Shown here piece by piece: positions 41,751-52,962 of a stretch of 64,000 bases of DNA. Within the stretch, counting starts at the first letter, position 1. Every line of letters starts with the position of its first letter. A program made the position numbers and the translations under genes. The notes under the pieces were generated by a model. The model was given only the letters and a program-made list of their open reading frames with translations, searched no databases and was not told where the DNA came from. Origin of the DNA: Turritopsis dohrnii (taxonomy: Eukaryota; Cnidaria; Hydrozoa; Anthoathecata; Oceaniidae); assembly GCA_027922465.2 (NCBI GenBank), contig BQMF02000809.1:1-64000 (forward strand). Reading direction: 5' to 3'.

Positions 41751-44700
41751 ATGTATAATATAGGGAGAGGCAATAATATTTTCCCTGGTGTTCAAGCAAC
41801 TTTTAGGAATGGAGAATTTGTATTGCAACCTCCTGATCAACAGCAAATTCGATCAGTAATCCAACGTAGGTTTGCACATGAAGATGTCGCTATTGCGCGA
41901 CGTCGAGAAACGCAAGGCAATAATATTTCTCATGATATTTCTGAGAATGAGCGCCGCAGGAATCACGATGCCGAAACACGCGTTCAGTATCGTCAAAATG
42001 AAGATGCTGATGAGAGATTAACTAGGCGGAATAGAAATATGCAACGTATGCGGGCTAGACGCGCTACAATAGGTTTGCATTGTGCTGCACGTCAACCTGA
42101 TCAATTGCCTGAGCAACATTACTTAGGACCAATGGACAAGGTTTGTCAACGCTGTAGTGCTAAAATGTTTGCCGATGAAAGTAATTTCAAATGTTGTCAT
42201 AATGGTAAGATACACCTTAATGACATTAATTACCCTAATGATCTTAAAGATCTTTTAGTAGGTAATACAAATCAAGCAAAGAACTTTCAAGAAAATATTC
42301 GAAAGTTTAATAGTTCTGTCGCTTTTGCGTCGATGGGTGCAAAGATGGCTGTACCACCAGGTCGAGGACCACCTGTCTTTCGAATTAATGGTCAGGTATG
42401 TCACCGTACAGGGAATCTGCATCCGTCAGAAGGAGTTCCTCCATCATATGGTCAGTTGTACATTTATGATGGGATGGATGCATTCAATGAAAGAATGGCA
42501 AGACCTGAAAATCAAGGTTGTTCGCCTGAGGTAATGCAAAATTTGCAAGACATCATTATTAGAGAAAGTCCTTACGCTGCTGCATACAAATACATGAGTG
42601 AGGTAGAAGCTGAGGAATTACGGCTTGCCCAAGAGCAAAATCGCCAACCATCTTTGGTAAAATTTTGAGTTATTAATCAGTAATCTTTGTAGGTTTTTTT
42701 AAAATCATTTATTTTCAAAATCTTACATTTTAAAATTTAGGTTAGAATGCACCTAAGGAGTGGTGGCGATCGGCGGCGTTACAATCTACCACACCATGAT
42801 GAAGTAGCAGCTGTTTTTGTTGGTGAAGATGGTGCACCACCTGCCTTTCGGGATATTGTTGTTTATCCTCGAGACAGACCATTGCAATGTCTACCAACAA
42901 ATTCACCACATCTGGATCCAATGGTTTATCCAGTCTTTTTTCCAAGGGGAGAGTCTGGATGGACTATAGATATTCCTCATGTAGCTGAATATGCTACAGG
43001 TAGTCGGTGCCGCACAACTGCATTGCAATATTATACTTATACATTTGCGTATAGAAATCGTCTTTTCAGGGCAGTCCAAGAGCTATGCAACAAAATTACC
43101 AAGATGCAATGGCTATGGTGACTAAAATGGGAAAACCTGATTTGTTCTGCACTTTTACATGCAATCCAAATTGGAAGGAAATTACCGAAAATTTAGATAA
43201 TGAGTCTGCACATTATCGACCTGACTTGGTTGCACGTGTTTTTAATTTGAAATTGAAAGCACTTTTAAATGATGTCATAAAAAATGGTGTATTGGGAAAA
43301 ACGATTTCTCACCTTTATGTGATTGAATTTCAAAAGCGTTCTTTACCTCATGCACATATTCTTATTCATTTAGCACAAGAGGATAAGTTACAAAATGCTG
43401 ATGATGTTGACAGCTTGATATGTGCTGAAATCCCTGATCCAGATGAGGAGCCAGAACTACACAACATCATCAAATCGTGTATGATACATGGTCCATGTGG
43501 GATTTACAATGAAACTTCTGTTTGTATGGGAGATGATGGCAACTGTACCAAAGATTTTCCCAAATCATTCTGTGATTCAACACAAATGAATGTTAATGGC
43601 TATCCTTTGTATCGCAGACGAAATAATGGTCGAACTGTGAGGGTTAAAAATGTAGATTTAGATAATCGATGGGTAGTTCCATACTGTCCCTGGTTATCAA
43701 AGAAATATAATGCGCATATAAATTTGGAGGCCTGTACTTCTATAAAAAGTGTTAAATATTTATTCAAATACGTATATAAAGGACATGATCGAGCGCATGT
43801 CGAAATTAACGAACAATTGCAATATGATGAAATTAAAACTTTTCTAGACGCTCGATATGTTAGTGCACCTGAAGCTCTGTGGAGAATCTTTGAGTTCTCC
43901 ATGCATGAGAAATCACACTGTATCAAAAGATTGGCAGTGCATTTGCCAGATCTTCAACGAGTTTATTTTCAACCTGGTGAAGAGTATGCAGCTGCTGACA
44001 GGGCATCTATGAGAGACACTCACCTCACAGCATGGTTTAAATTGAATGTTGAAGATCCTGATGCCCGACAATATCTGTTTCCTGACATTCCATATCATTA
44101 TGTATTTCATGATAAGGAAAAAAAATGGAAAGCAAGAGATAAAACATATAAGCCAATAATTGCTCGACTATACAATGCAAGACCAACAGAAGGAGAAAGA
44201 TTTTTCCTTCGTGTTTTATTGCTTCATGTTCCTGGTGACACATCATTTGAGTATTTACGCACGTTCAATGGGGTTGTTTATGATACATTTCGTGAAGCAT
44301 GTATTGCAAGAGGTCTTCTTCAAGATGATGACGAATGGCACAATACATTGGAAGAGGCATCTACATTCCAAATGCCACAACAATTGAGGCAACTGTTCGT
44401 CACAATATTGACACACTGTGAGCCATTGAATCCGTTGGATCTGTGGAATACATTCAAGGGTCAATTGTGCGAGGACTATGCGCGCACATTGCCTGTTACT
44501 CAAGCTGAGCAAAAGGTTTTGGGATATATCGATAACATACTCAAACAATTTGGTATGTCCTTAACGCAATTAAACCTTCCTGAGTTAATTGAACAAATTG
44601 ACGAGGAAGAGGTTGATGTAAACTTATACATTGACCAGACACAGCAGGTAAGGCCTCTGCTTAATGAGCAGCAGGTGGCTGTGGCTGATGCAATATTATC

Positions 44701-46060
44701 TGCTGTTTCAAATGTAAAAAACGCTTTGGTACAACCTGATACATTGTTTTATCTTGATGGACCAGCCGGCACAGGTAAAACATTTACATATAACTATGTT
44801 ATAGCAGCATGTAGGGCCAGAGGTTGGAAAGTCGCTACTGCTGCATATACAGGTATTGCAGCCACTTTACTTTCTGGTGGGTGTACATTGCATTCATTAT
44901 TTCGTTTGCCTGTTCCTGTTTTAGAAACCAGTGTTTGTAATGTAACTCCAACATCAAAACATGCTGAATACTTACGTAGTGTAGACCTGTTTCTCATCCA
45001 TGAAGCGACAATGGTTTCCACTCATATTTTTCATGCCATCGATCGATTACTTCGTGATGTTTGCAAAAACGATACTCTCTTTGGTGGTAAAGTACTGTTA
45101 TGGGGCGGAGATTTCCGTCAATGCTTACCTGTTGTAAAGAAAGCAAAACCCACTGATGTTATTGAGGTGTGTTTAACCAGTTCTGCATTGTGGGCTTCAG
45201 TGTCAAAATTCTCATTAACTCAAAACATGAGAGCTAGACCTGAGGAGCTACAATTTTGTCAGTGGCTGTTGCAATTGGGTAATGGGGAATTACCATTTAA
45301 ACAAGATGATCCTGCTAAAGGTGCCATTGAAATTCCAGATTGCTGTGTCGTGTCTGAAAACACATCGCTTATCTCAGTCATGTATGATGGCCTGGAACCT
45401 AATCAATATGCTTCAACTGCTATTTTGACACCTACAAATGAGCAGTCATTAATAATTAATAATGAGGTGTTGGAAAGATTGCCTGGTGATCCAGTTTGCT
45501 ATTATAGTGCTGATGAAGTTGATTGTGATGATGAGGACGAGCGACAAAATTATCCGCTTGATTTTTTAAACAGCATCACACCATCTGGTATGCCTCCACA
45601 TTGTTTGAAACTTAAAGTTGGAGCAATAATTATGCTTTTACGAAATTTGAACATCAAGAAGGGTCTTTGCAACGGGACACGCTTGATTGTTCGGGAATTA
45701 TCTCAGAATTTTATTAAAGCTGACGTTTTGACAGGGTCAGCTGTTGGAGAGACAATTTTCATACCTAGGGTACAATTGTCACCCTCTGACACAGGTATGC
45801 CTTTCACTTTGAAACGCAGACAACTGCCGATTCGTTTGGCTTATTCTTTCACTGTTAACAAGAGTCAAGGTCAAACATTTGAAAAAATTGGTTTGTTTCT
45901 ACAACGACCGTGTTTTTCACATGGTCAGCTATATGTAGCCTGTTCTAGGGCAAAGGCATTTGATAATGTTAAAGTCAAAGTTGCTGCCACAGGTAAACAA
46001 GGCTATATCAATGGGAAGTTGTATACACAGAATGTTGTCTTTCCACAAGTTTTACAGTAA
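41751..46060 (+). pseudogene. Helitron 2 Rep-helicase with internal deletion
   Basis: Likely start ATG 41751 (an upstream in-frame ATG at 41607 adds only hydrophobic residues). Exon 1 is 41751-42656; an 84-base GT-AG intron follows; exon 2 starts at 42741 in phase. Near 43065-43072 about 85 codons present in Helitron 1 are missing and the frame shifts. The long frame 43085-46060 then holds HUH (Pro-His-Ala-His), the Tyr pair (Lys-Tyr-Leu-Phe-Lys-Tyr), Walker A and all later helicase motifs. Walker B reads Ile-His-Glu-Ala where Helitron 1 has Phe-Asp-Glu-Ala, so a key Asp is replaced by His. This copy is unlikely to make an active enzyme; it was probably moved in trans or decayed after insertion. 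Confidence 0.8.
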
Positions 46061-46652
46061 ACTATTTATTTATATTTATATTTATAGTTTTTCTGTCATT
46101 AATTTATTGTGTTTAATTTTTAACACTTCCTTATTTGACAGTCTGTGCCCTTTTGTTAGTTCAGTAACATGTGTATTATTGTGACGGATGTGATGGATGA
46201 TTGATTCACTGTGTATGGTTTCCCTCTGTGCAACCTTCTCGGTGTGATATTTATTCTATCCGCCTGGTGGTTCGTTAATGCTGTTTATAGTAGAACTACC
46301 GTCTCCGTTTTTTCTGATATACGATGACTGTTCTTTAAGGTGCCAGCTGTTAACTGCTATATTTAATATTGAAGAAATGTAATCAACTTATATCGCATGA
46401 TATGTTCATTTCTTCTTTAGGTGGAGTACAAGTCCCATTGACTTACGTTCCCGTCGTGTACTCTGTTACCATGAGTTGCGCATGGAAAATCGAAAACTTC
46501 CATAGGCAATTCATGAACCAAAAGTCAGGGCAAATCTTTCACAGATGATGGTCGATAATTATTGTCAAAATCATTGTAATTTTAGAATTTACGATAATGT
46601 TTTTATTCTATTTTAGTATCTAAATAATATCTAAATAATAGACCACCAACAA
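46061..46652. other. Spacer between the two Helitron 2 genes
   Basis: Non-coding AT-rich sequence; no motif beyond possible polyadenylation AT-rich signals after the Rep-helicase stop. Confidence 0.3.
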
Positions 46653-47921
46653 ATGGCAGTGCCACTTAAAGACGCAAGTAAGTTAAACATTTTTACTTTG
46701 AAAAATATTTTGCAAGGGTTTTCGTGGCTAATTGAATCATTTATAATTATATACACACTTTACATTTTAGTATTCGAGAAAGCCGTTGTCGAAAGTATGG
46801 TTTGTTATTTTTATGATATCCTATAATGTGACATTAACATACAAACGAAATATAGATCTAAAATAAAAGTGTGACGCACTTACGCGCATTAATCCCGCGG
46901 GCACATTTATTGAAAATTATCTGCGAAGGAGTGTATTTCTATAGAATTCTACAAACAATTTCACTAAAAATGCTCTCCCTCACAGTGACTTTTTGACGAT
47001 TTTGCCCACTGGTAATTAATGGTTGCTTTACTTATTTAGACATGGATCAGTTGGAAAGAAAAAAGGAGGTATGTAACTTGGGCAAAGGTCTTTTCCAGTA
47101 AATCCTTTTTAACACCTTGATGGAATTTGAATAAGGACATTATCTATTTGCTTGATAAAATTTATGTGAATGTGTCTTCATTAGTTTCATATTAATATTT
47201 TAGCGATTAAAAAGGTGAAAAGGCCACAGCCTGTGGTAAATTTACCACAAAAACGCGACATTGGTAAGATTTCAATATGGCTGCATACTATTCCTCTGTC
47301 AATTTGACACTATTTATTTCGCGAATTTATAAATTTAAATTTAAAAGGCTGACTTAATGAATTCGAAATTCACAGCGAATGCATATGTTTGTTATAAATA
47401 GGAAAACAATAATTTCGAGGCCTTCTTCAGTTCACTCCTTCATTTGTTATGTTTTTTAGTTGTTGACAATCAAAAGCCTTCCGGCAGCACAAACAGTAAG
47501 ATTTTGAATTTATAAGTAATATAGTCTATTTATCAACACACTTTTTAGTTCATTTAATTGCCTTCTTTACTCAATCATGTGTACATACAGAAACTATATA
47601 TTTTCAGATATTATGGATGTCGATGAAAATACGCAAAACAGTAAGATTTTATTACTAGAATCAAATATCATCTATTATATTCGGTAAACTATTACTTTTT
47701 ATTGATTTTGTTTAGAACTCACGTTCGTAGATTTCGCCAAGTACCGCGAAGAGCATCCGGGCTCCAAATCAGAAGCTGCATTTCGGGTCTGGTCCCAGAA
47801 TGGTGGTCGGGACCGACCCGACTACGTTTATAGAAAAAAAGAAAAAAAAGAAAAAAAATTTAAAAATAATAAAAACCTACTAAAAAATATTATTAAAATT
47901 CTCAATAATTCTACGCTGTAA
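46653..47921 (+). CDS. Small seven-exon gene carried by Helitron 2, unknown function
   Basis: Predicted exons: 46653-46677, 46772-46795, 47040-47068, 47215-47263, 47460-47495, 47608-47640, 47716-47921, giving 133 codons. Donors are GTAAGT, GTATGG, GTATGT, GTAAGA, GTAAGA, GTAAGA; all acceptors are AG. Exons 4-7 join in the same phase (1) with one open frame, which is unlikely by chance. The acceptor of exon 4 is the least sure (an upstream AG at 47202-47203 would give a stop). The product has a basic middle, an acidic Met-Asp-Val-Asp-Glu piece, a last-exon segment with Phe-Ala-Lys-Tyr-Arg and Arg-Val-Trp-Ser-Gln, and a Lys/Asn-rich tail. No family recognised. Either a captured host gene fragment or an accessory Helitron gene. 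Confidence 0.5.
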
Positions 47922-48433
47922 GAAACAATGCAGTGTAAGAGAATAGAATAAGAGTGTAGGAACAGTTTAGAACAACAGTAGTTTTTATTTCAAGCGCATT
48001 CTTACAGCGTAGAATTAGTTTATACAGTTTATTTATTATTTTTAGCTATTTAGAATATATGTTTTGTTATCAATCTGTTATCTTTTTTTAGTTTAATCGT
48101 CACGATTCACTAAAAAGTCTTTTCCTATTAAATTCATAACCCGATAGAATAACCCGATAGAAACATTAGATTATGCTGGACCTTTATAGTCTTCAACAGA
48201 AATCCATCTTAAATGATAAGTTAAAACTGAGTTCTCATTGTAGCTCTTCTTCTCTGATAAGATTCGATTCAAACTGAAAGATCTTTTATGATAGATTGGA
48301 TTTAACATACCATCGATATACCGATTTTGTACGAAATGACTCACTTGCAATGTCAGTTAAACTTGAGATCTTACTAGCATAAAATTTTTCATTATACTAA
48401 GCCTTTTGCTGTGGTTCAGCTCACATCGATTAA
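47922..48433. other. 3' non-coding part of Helitron 2
   Basis: AT-rich, no gene. An inverted repeat around GAATTCTACGCTGTAAGAA-like sequence (TCTACGCTGTAAGAA at 47910-47924 and TTCTTACAGCGTAGA near 47999-48013) could form a large hairpin about 100 bases long downstream of the small gene's stop. Confidence 0.4.
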
Positions 48434-48465
48434 AACCCGTAAAAAATTTTTACACGGGTTACTAG
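48434..48465 (+). other. Helitron 2 3' terminal hairpin and CTAG
   Basis: Stem AACCCGT / ACGGGTT with an A/T-rich loop, ending two bases before CTAG (48462-48465). By family knowledge this is the transposition end signal. Confidence 0.85.
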
Positions 48466-51400
48466 TGTACTTACTGATAGGTTTCTTCCAATAACCTCGC
48501 GAATGATGTAATTGTACGTGAAAGTTTTACCTGTTCCACCGGGTCCATCAAGGAAGAAAACTTTAGCATTATTATTGTCGTTTGTTGCCACTGCATCTAG
48601 GACTGCATCAGCAACAGCAAGTTGGTCAGCATTCAACGTGTTCCTCATGTTGATGGCCTCTTCCCTCATTTCATCAGCATTTGGTAGATCGTCAGCAATA
48701 GCTTGTTCAAAAGCAGGTAAATCAAAGTCAGTAACAACCCTACCAAATTGCTGCAGGACTTCCTGAATTTTGCCAAGAGCTGACTGCTCTGCTTGTACTT
48801 CCGGCTGGTGTCTCAAAAAATCTTCAATCATGTGAGCACGGAATCTTTCCCACAACTCAGCTGGATTGCTTGGCTCTCCATGGATCAGAATGAAAGAGAA
48901 CGCTTTGCGAATTTTAGAGGGAGTTGCTGATTCGCCAAGTTCTTCCATGGTTCGTATCCACAAAGTATCGTCATCCAATAGTCCAAGTGCAATACACGCT
49001 TCCCTAAAAGATCTATATAAAATCCCATTAACAGTTCTAAGGTATTCAAAGGAAGTCGCACCAGGAACATGTAATAACAGCACACATAAGAAATATCTTT
49101 CACCTTGCCGAATGCTAGCATTGTACATTCTACTTACAATTTTTTCTGCTCCACGCTGACGTGTCACCCACTTATGTTGTCGTGTTTGAAACACATAATG
49201 GTGGGGAATATCAGGATATAAATATTGACGTGCCTGTTCGTCAACACGATTCAATTCGAACCAAGCAGTTAACTTGGTGTGCTCTTGTCCTCTTTCCAGT
49301 GCTATGTGTTCCTGTCCTTCTCTGAAAAAAATCTGCTGCTCATTTGGAAGGTGAACAGGAAGTCGTAAAATTGCATGACTTTGAGTGTGCATTGGAAAAG
49401 AGCATAAACGCCACACAGCTTCTGGAGCAGATACATACCTCGCATCTAAAAAAGTTTTGATTTCGTCGTGATCTATTCGCTCATTGATTTCAATATGAGC
49501 AGTATCGTGTCCTTTGTAAATGTATTTGTACAAATACTTGACACTTTTAATGGAAACGCAGGCCTCTAGGTTTATATGTGCATTGTACTTTTTGCTGAGG
49601 AAAGGGTTGTGTGGGACGATCCATCTGTTGTCAAGATCCATATTCCGAATTCGAACAGTTCTTCCGTCATCTGGTCGGTGATATAAAGGATAGCCATCCA
49701 CATTTAAAACAGTTCCGTTGTTGAACTGCTTTGGAAAATTTTTGCTGCACTTACCATCTTGCATACACGGTGAAGACACATTCAAATGGCCACATGGACC
49801 ATGGACCATACAGGATTTGATGATTTCATAAAGTTCTGGTTCTTGATCGCAATTTGGAATTCGTGCTGATATCAATGAATCAATGTCATCACCATTGCGC
49901 AACTTAAATTCGTTGCCAAGATGCAACAGCATGTGCACATGAGGTAGACCCCTTTTCTGAAATTCTATAACATCCACCTGTGCTACAGATACACCTAGAA
50001 CAGAATCTTTGATAATATCGTTTTTAAGAGTTTCCAACTTCAATTTGAATACTCGTGCAACCAGATCCGGCCTATCTGATGCGGTTTGACCAGGCAAAAG
50101 ATTTTGAACAATTTCAGGCCATTTAGGATTGCATGTAAAAGTTAAAAATAAATCTGGTTTACCTTGTTTTGAAACTAACGCCATAGCATCTAGGTACAAT
50201 TGGTGCATATTTCGCGGTGAACCTGAAAAGGTAGATGGCAATACAACGATATTACCTGCACGGAGATTTCGTTCATGAGCAGCTTCCTCTAAATAGTCCA
50301 TCAGGCCTGTGTAGCTATCTGCCCGTAATTGCTCTTGATTCTGGCGTATGAAGTCGAGTCTCGCTCCCTCAACTTTGACATAGCTGTCAACAACAAACTG
50401 TTGAAATAGTTTTCCAGCTAAATGTAAAGCAGAAAATTCACGTCTAATGGCAATACGATAAATATAATACTGCAATTGTGTAACTTTATTCCGCCTTTCA
50501 GTTGCATGCTGTTGGACGTGATTCATGTTTGGACTCCATCCAGGATCACCTCTAGGAAAAATCATTGGATACATCATGGAGTCAATGTTTGTAGATGTGT
50601 AAGGAATATTGCGCAAGGGCTGATCTCTTGGATAAACAACAATATTTCTACCAGCGGGAGGTGCACCATCGTTACCTACAAAAATTGCTGCAACTTCTTC
50701 GTGATGTGGAGCATTGTATCTCCTCCTGTCTTCACCTTCTCGCATATACATACCCACTACGGAGGTTGGTCTATTTTCTAAAAGCGCCCTTTCGTCCTCT
50801 TCCCGTTCAACCTGAGCCAAGTTACGATAGGCTGCGGCATAAGGTGAAACTCTATTTATTACATTTTGTATTTGTTCCATCAAGTCTCTGTTGCAATCTG
50901 CATTAGAAGGGTTTTGCATACGCATATCCAGTGAATTAGCAGCTTCGATAATGTAAAGTTGGCTAAACATGGGCACTTGGTTTTCATTAGCATGCAGTGC
51001 TCCATACCTATGTAGCAGTTGTCCACATATCCTAAAACATGGAGGCCCATTTCCTGGGGGCGGACGTAAGTTAGCTGACAGAGAAGCAAAACTAAATGCA
51101 TTATTATAAATTCTGATACACTTACGGAAATGTTTACCCAGAGCAGAATCATCAAGTAAAAGATCCCGTAACTCAGGCGGATAATCTAATAAATTAGGAA
51201 GTTGTACCTTTCCATTTGTGCAACATTTAAAATTAGTTTCACGGTCGAATTTGATTGCTCCACAATGTTCACATAAAATGTTAAATTCACCTAAAGAATG
51301 AATGTCAGGTAAATTATTGTTTTCAACATCAATCCGTGCCGCATTTAAAAACCGAGCCCTGCGCACTCGTCTGTTTCCGACATATGCTCTTCGGTGTTGT

Positions 51401-52041
51401 TGCGCATCAGCCGCACGTCGAGCAGCAGCTTGTTCAGGTTGCTCATTGTTTCTAACATGTTGGTGTTGTTGCGCATCAGCCGCACGTCGAGCAGCAGCTT
51501 GTTCAGGTTGCTCATTGTTTCTAACATGTTGGTGTTGTTGCGCATCAGCCGCACGTCGAGCAGCAGTTTGTTCAGGTTGCTCATTGTTTCTAACATGTTG
51601 GTGTTGTTGTACATCAGTTGCACGTCGAGCAGCAGCTTGTTCGGGTTGCTCATGATCTCTTAGCGACTGCTGTCGGTGAGCTTGCGCTTCAAGTCGAGCG
51701 GCTACTTGATCAGGTTGCTCGTTATCTCTTAACGACTGCTGTCGGTGAGCTTGTAATAGGAGTCGAGCAGCAACTTGTTCCGGTTGCTCATTAGCCCGTC
51801 GCTGTCTATGAAGTTGTGCATCCCTCTCCCTTCTCAATTGAGCACGAATCTCACTTTGATTTGCACGGTATCTCCTTTGTCGTTCAGCATTTCTAATGCG
51901 ACGCCGTTGTTGAGGGTCATCAGCAGGGGGTTGTTGTTGTTGTTGTTGATGTTGTTGCCGTGCATCAACTACATCTCTATCAAATTGTGATCTAGGCAAT
52001 GCAAACCTTTGAGGGATTCCATAGTCATGATCAGAATTCAT
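48466..52041 (-). CDS. Helitron 1 Rep-helicase, N-terminal 1192 codons
   Basis: ATG at 52041. A Gln/Arg-rich head includes six 23-residue repeats (about residues 83-220). The Helitron-like N-terminal region with zinc-ligand Cys (Cys-Glu-His-Cys, Cys-Cys) follows. The Rep HUH nuclease has Pro-His-Val-His near residue 699, and the paired catalytic Tyr lie in Lys-Tyr-Leu-Tyr-Lys-Tyr near residue 834. The PIF1-type helicase begins with Walker A Gly-Pro-Gly-Gly-Thr-Gly-Lys-Thr near residue 1164. The frame is clean down to 48466, where the inner Helitron enters exactly after a codon; eleven non-native residues and a stop (48430) then come from that Helitron's 3' hairpin. By family knowledge the protein nicks and unwinds DNA for rolling-circle transposition. 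Confidence 0.92.
51370..51800 (-). repeat. 69-bp tandem repeat inside the Helitron 1 gene
   Basis: About six in-frame 23-residue units with the pattern Asn-Glu-Gln-Pro-Glu-Gln-x-Ala-Ala-Arg and a Gln/His-rich second half. The last three or four units are nearly identical in DNA, so the array expanded recently. Plus-strand frames here are mirror artefacts. Confidence 0.85.
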
Positions 52042-52600
52042 AACTCGTTGAGAAAAAACTCAAACAAAAAAACAAAAACACAACAGGCCTTGTGTTTTTT
52101 GTCAGTTTACCTAGCTAAATAGACAACAATAAACAAAAAAGCAAACACAACTTTCCTTTGTTTTCTTTAGGCAAACAAAATGATCGTTTTTTCTCAACTT
52201 TCTTCACTTTCTTTTCGCGCGAATATATGAACCAAAAGGGTTCAAAGCAAACCTGATCAGTTTCCTATTGTTGCCATGACATTGAACGGGGGTTAACAAA
52301 TGCTTAAAAGTGGAATCAATCAAGGTCATTCTTAAGTATTGTGGAAATATTAAGTTATAAATTCACTTATATTACTCATGTACATATATTTCAGTTAAAA
52401 ATATTACAATTTTATGCAATTATCGCTGTTTTGTTGAAGCCATTTTTTTACGTTTATACCCCCTAATTTTCTTCTTATCTCTGCGATTTCTCCGTTGCAG
52501 ATCCCCGATTTCTTTCGCAGTTCATATCTACCATTTTGCGTGACAGACAAACAAACAGACAGACAGACAGACAGACAGAGAATCGGCTATTAATATATAG
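52042..52600 (-). promoter_or_regulatory. Helitron 1 5' region
   Basis: About 560 bases between the 5' terminus and the Rep-helicase ATG. It starts with the terminal sequence and the (TCTG)n(TTTG)n microsatellite, and should hold the promoter. No clear TATA box can be singled out. Confidence 0.4.
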
Positions 52601-52601
52601 A

Positions 52602-52962
52602 TGAAAGGATAAAAAGTTATTAGCCTTCAAGTATATTTAATGACGTCACAGCTAGCCGTAAGACGTTCAACCTTCTTTCCGCACGTAAAACAAATAAACA
52701 GAAAGCCATATGATATAAGCATAGTACAGACAAAAACTAGTTCGTTTGACAATCTCGGTAGTGGGAGATGTATGGATCAAAATCTTTTAAATAGGATAAA
52801 GACTTTTTTGATGAACAAATCTAGTGAAGACTCTCTTTTATAAGGGTGATGATTTTAAGTTTACTTAGAGCTCAAATATCTCGAAATATAAAAGTAATGC
52901 TAAGCATTTCTTGTTGAAGGATAGAAACTCCCTTGGGTCGAGGTCAAGGGCAAAGATAATGT
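52602..52962. other. Spacer right of Helitron 1
   Basis: A 67-codon plus frame (52640-52843) has no motif. No supportable gene. Confidence 0.25.

Larger units (their letters stand above)
40888..48465 (+). mobile_element. Helitron 2 (inner, 7578 bp) nested in Helitron 1
   Basis: The 5' end TCTATATACTAATACGCG at 40888 is preceded by A (40887). The 3' end has stem AACCCGT (48434-48440) / ACGGGTT (48454-48460), then ACTAG, and is followed by T (48466). Removing it leaves an A-T junction in the helicase codons of Helitron 1 with no base gained or lost. Its termini differ from Helitron 1, so it is another family; a solo 3' end of this type is at 25953. It encodes a damaged Rep-helicase (41751-46060) and a small multi-exon gene (46653-47921). 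Confidence 0.9.
37081..52601 (-). mobile_element. Autonomous Helitron 1 (outer), carrying a nested Helitron
   Basis: On the minus strand: 5' end A then TCTATATATTAATAGCCG at 52601, followed by the (TCTG)n(TTTG)n microsatellite; 3' end hairpin GCCGCCTTGGCGGC plus TAG at 37081, followed by host T. These termini equal those of the five-unit array. Without the nested 7578-bp Helitron the element is 7943 bp. It encodes one Rep-helicase in two halves (52041-48466 and 40887-39670). The 2.6 kb between the gene and the 3' end is non-coding, with tandem repeats and, at 37110-37460, repeated pieces of its own 3' region. Best candidate driver of the non-autonomous copies in this window. Confidence 0.85.

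Noticed and set aside
51302..51663. Long plus-strand frames rich in Cys/Ala/Ser opposite the Helitron gene
   Set aside because: They are mirror images of the 69-bp in-frame repeat of the minus-strand gene; no independent coding evidence.
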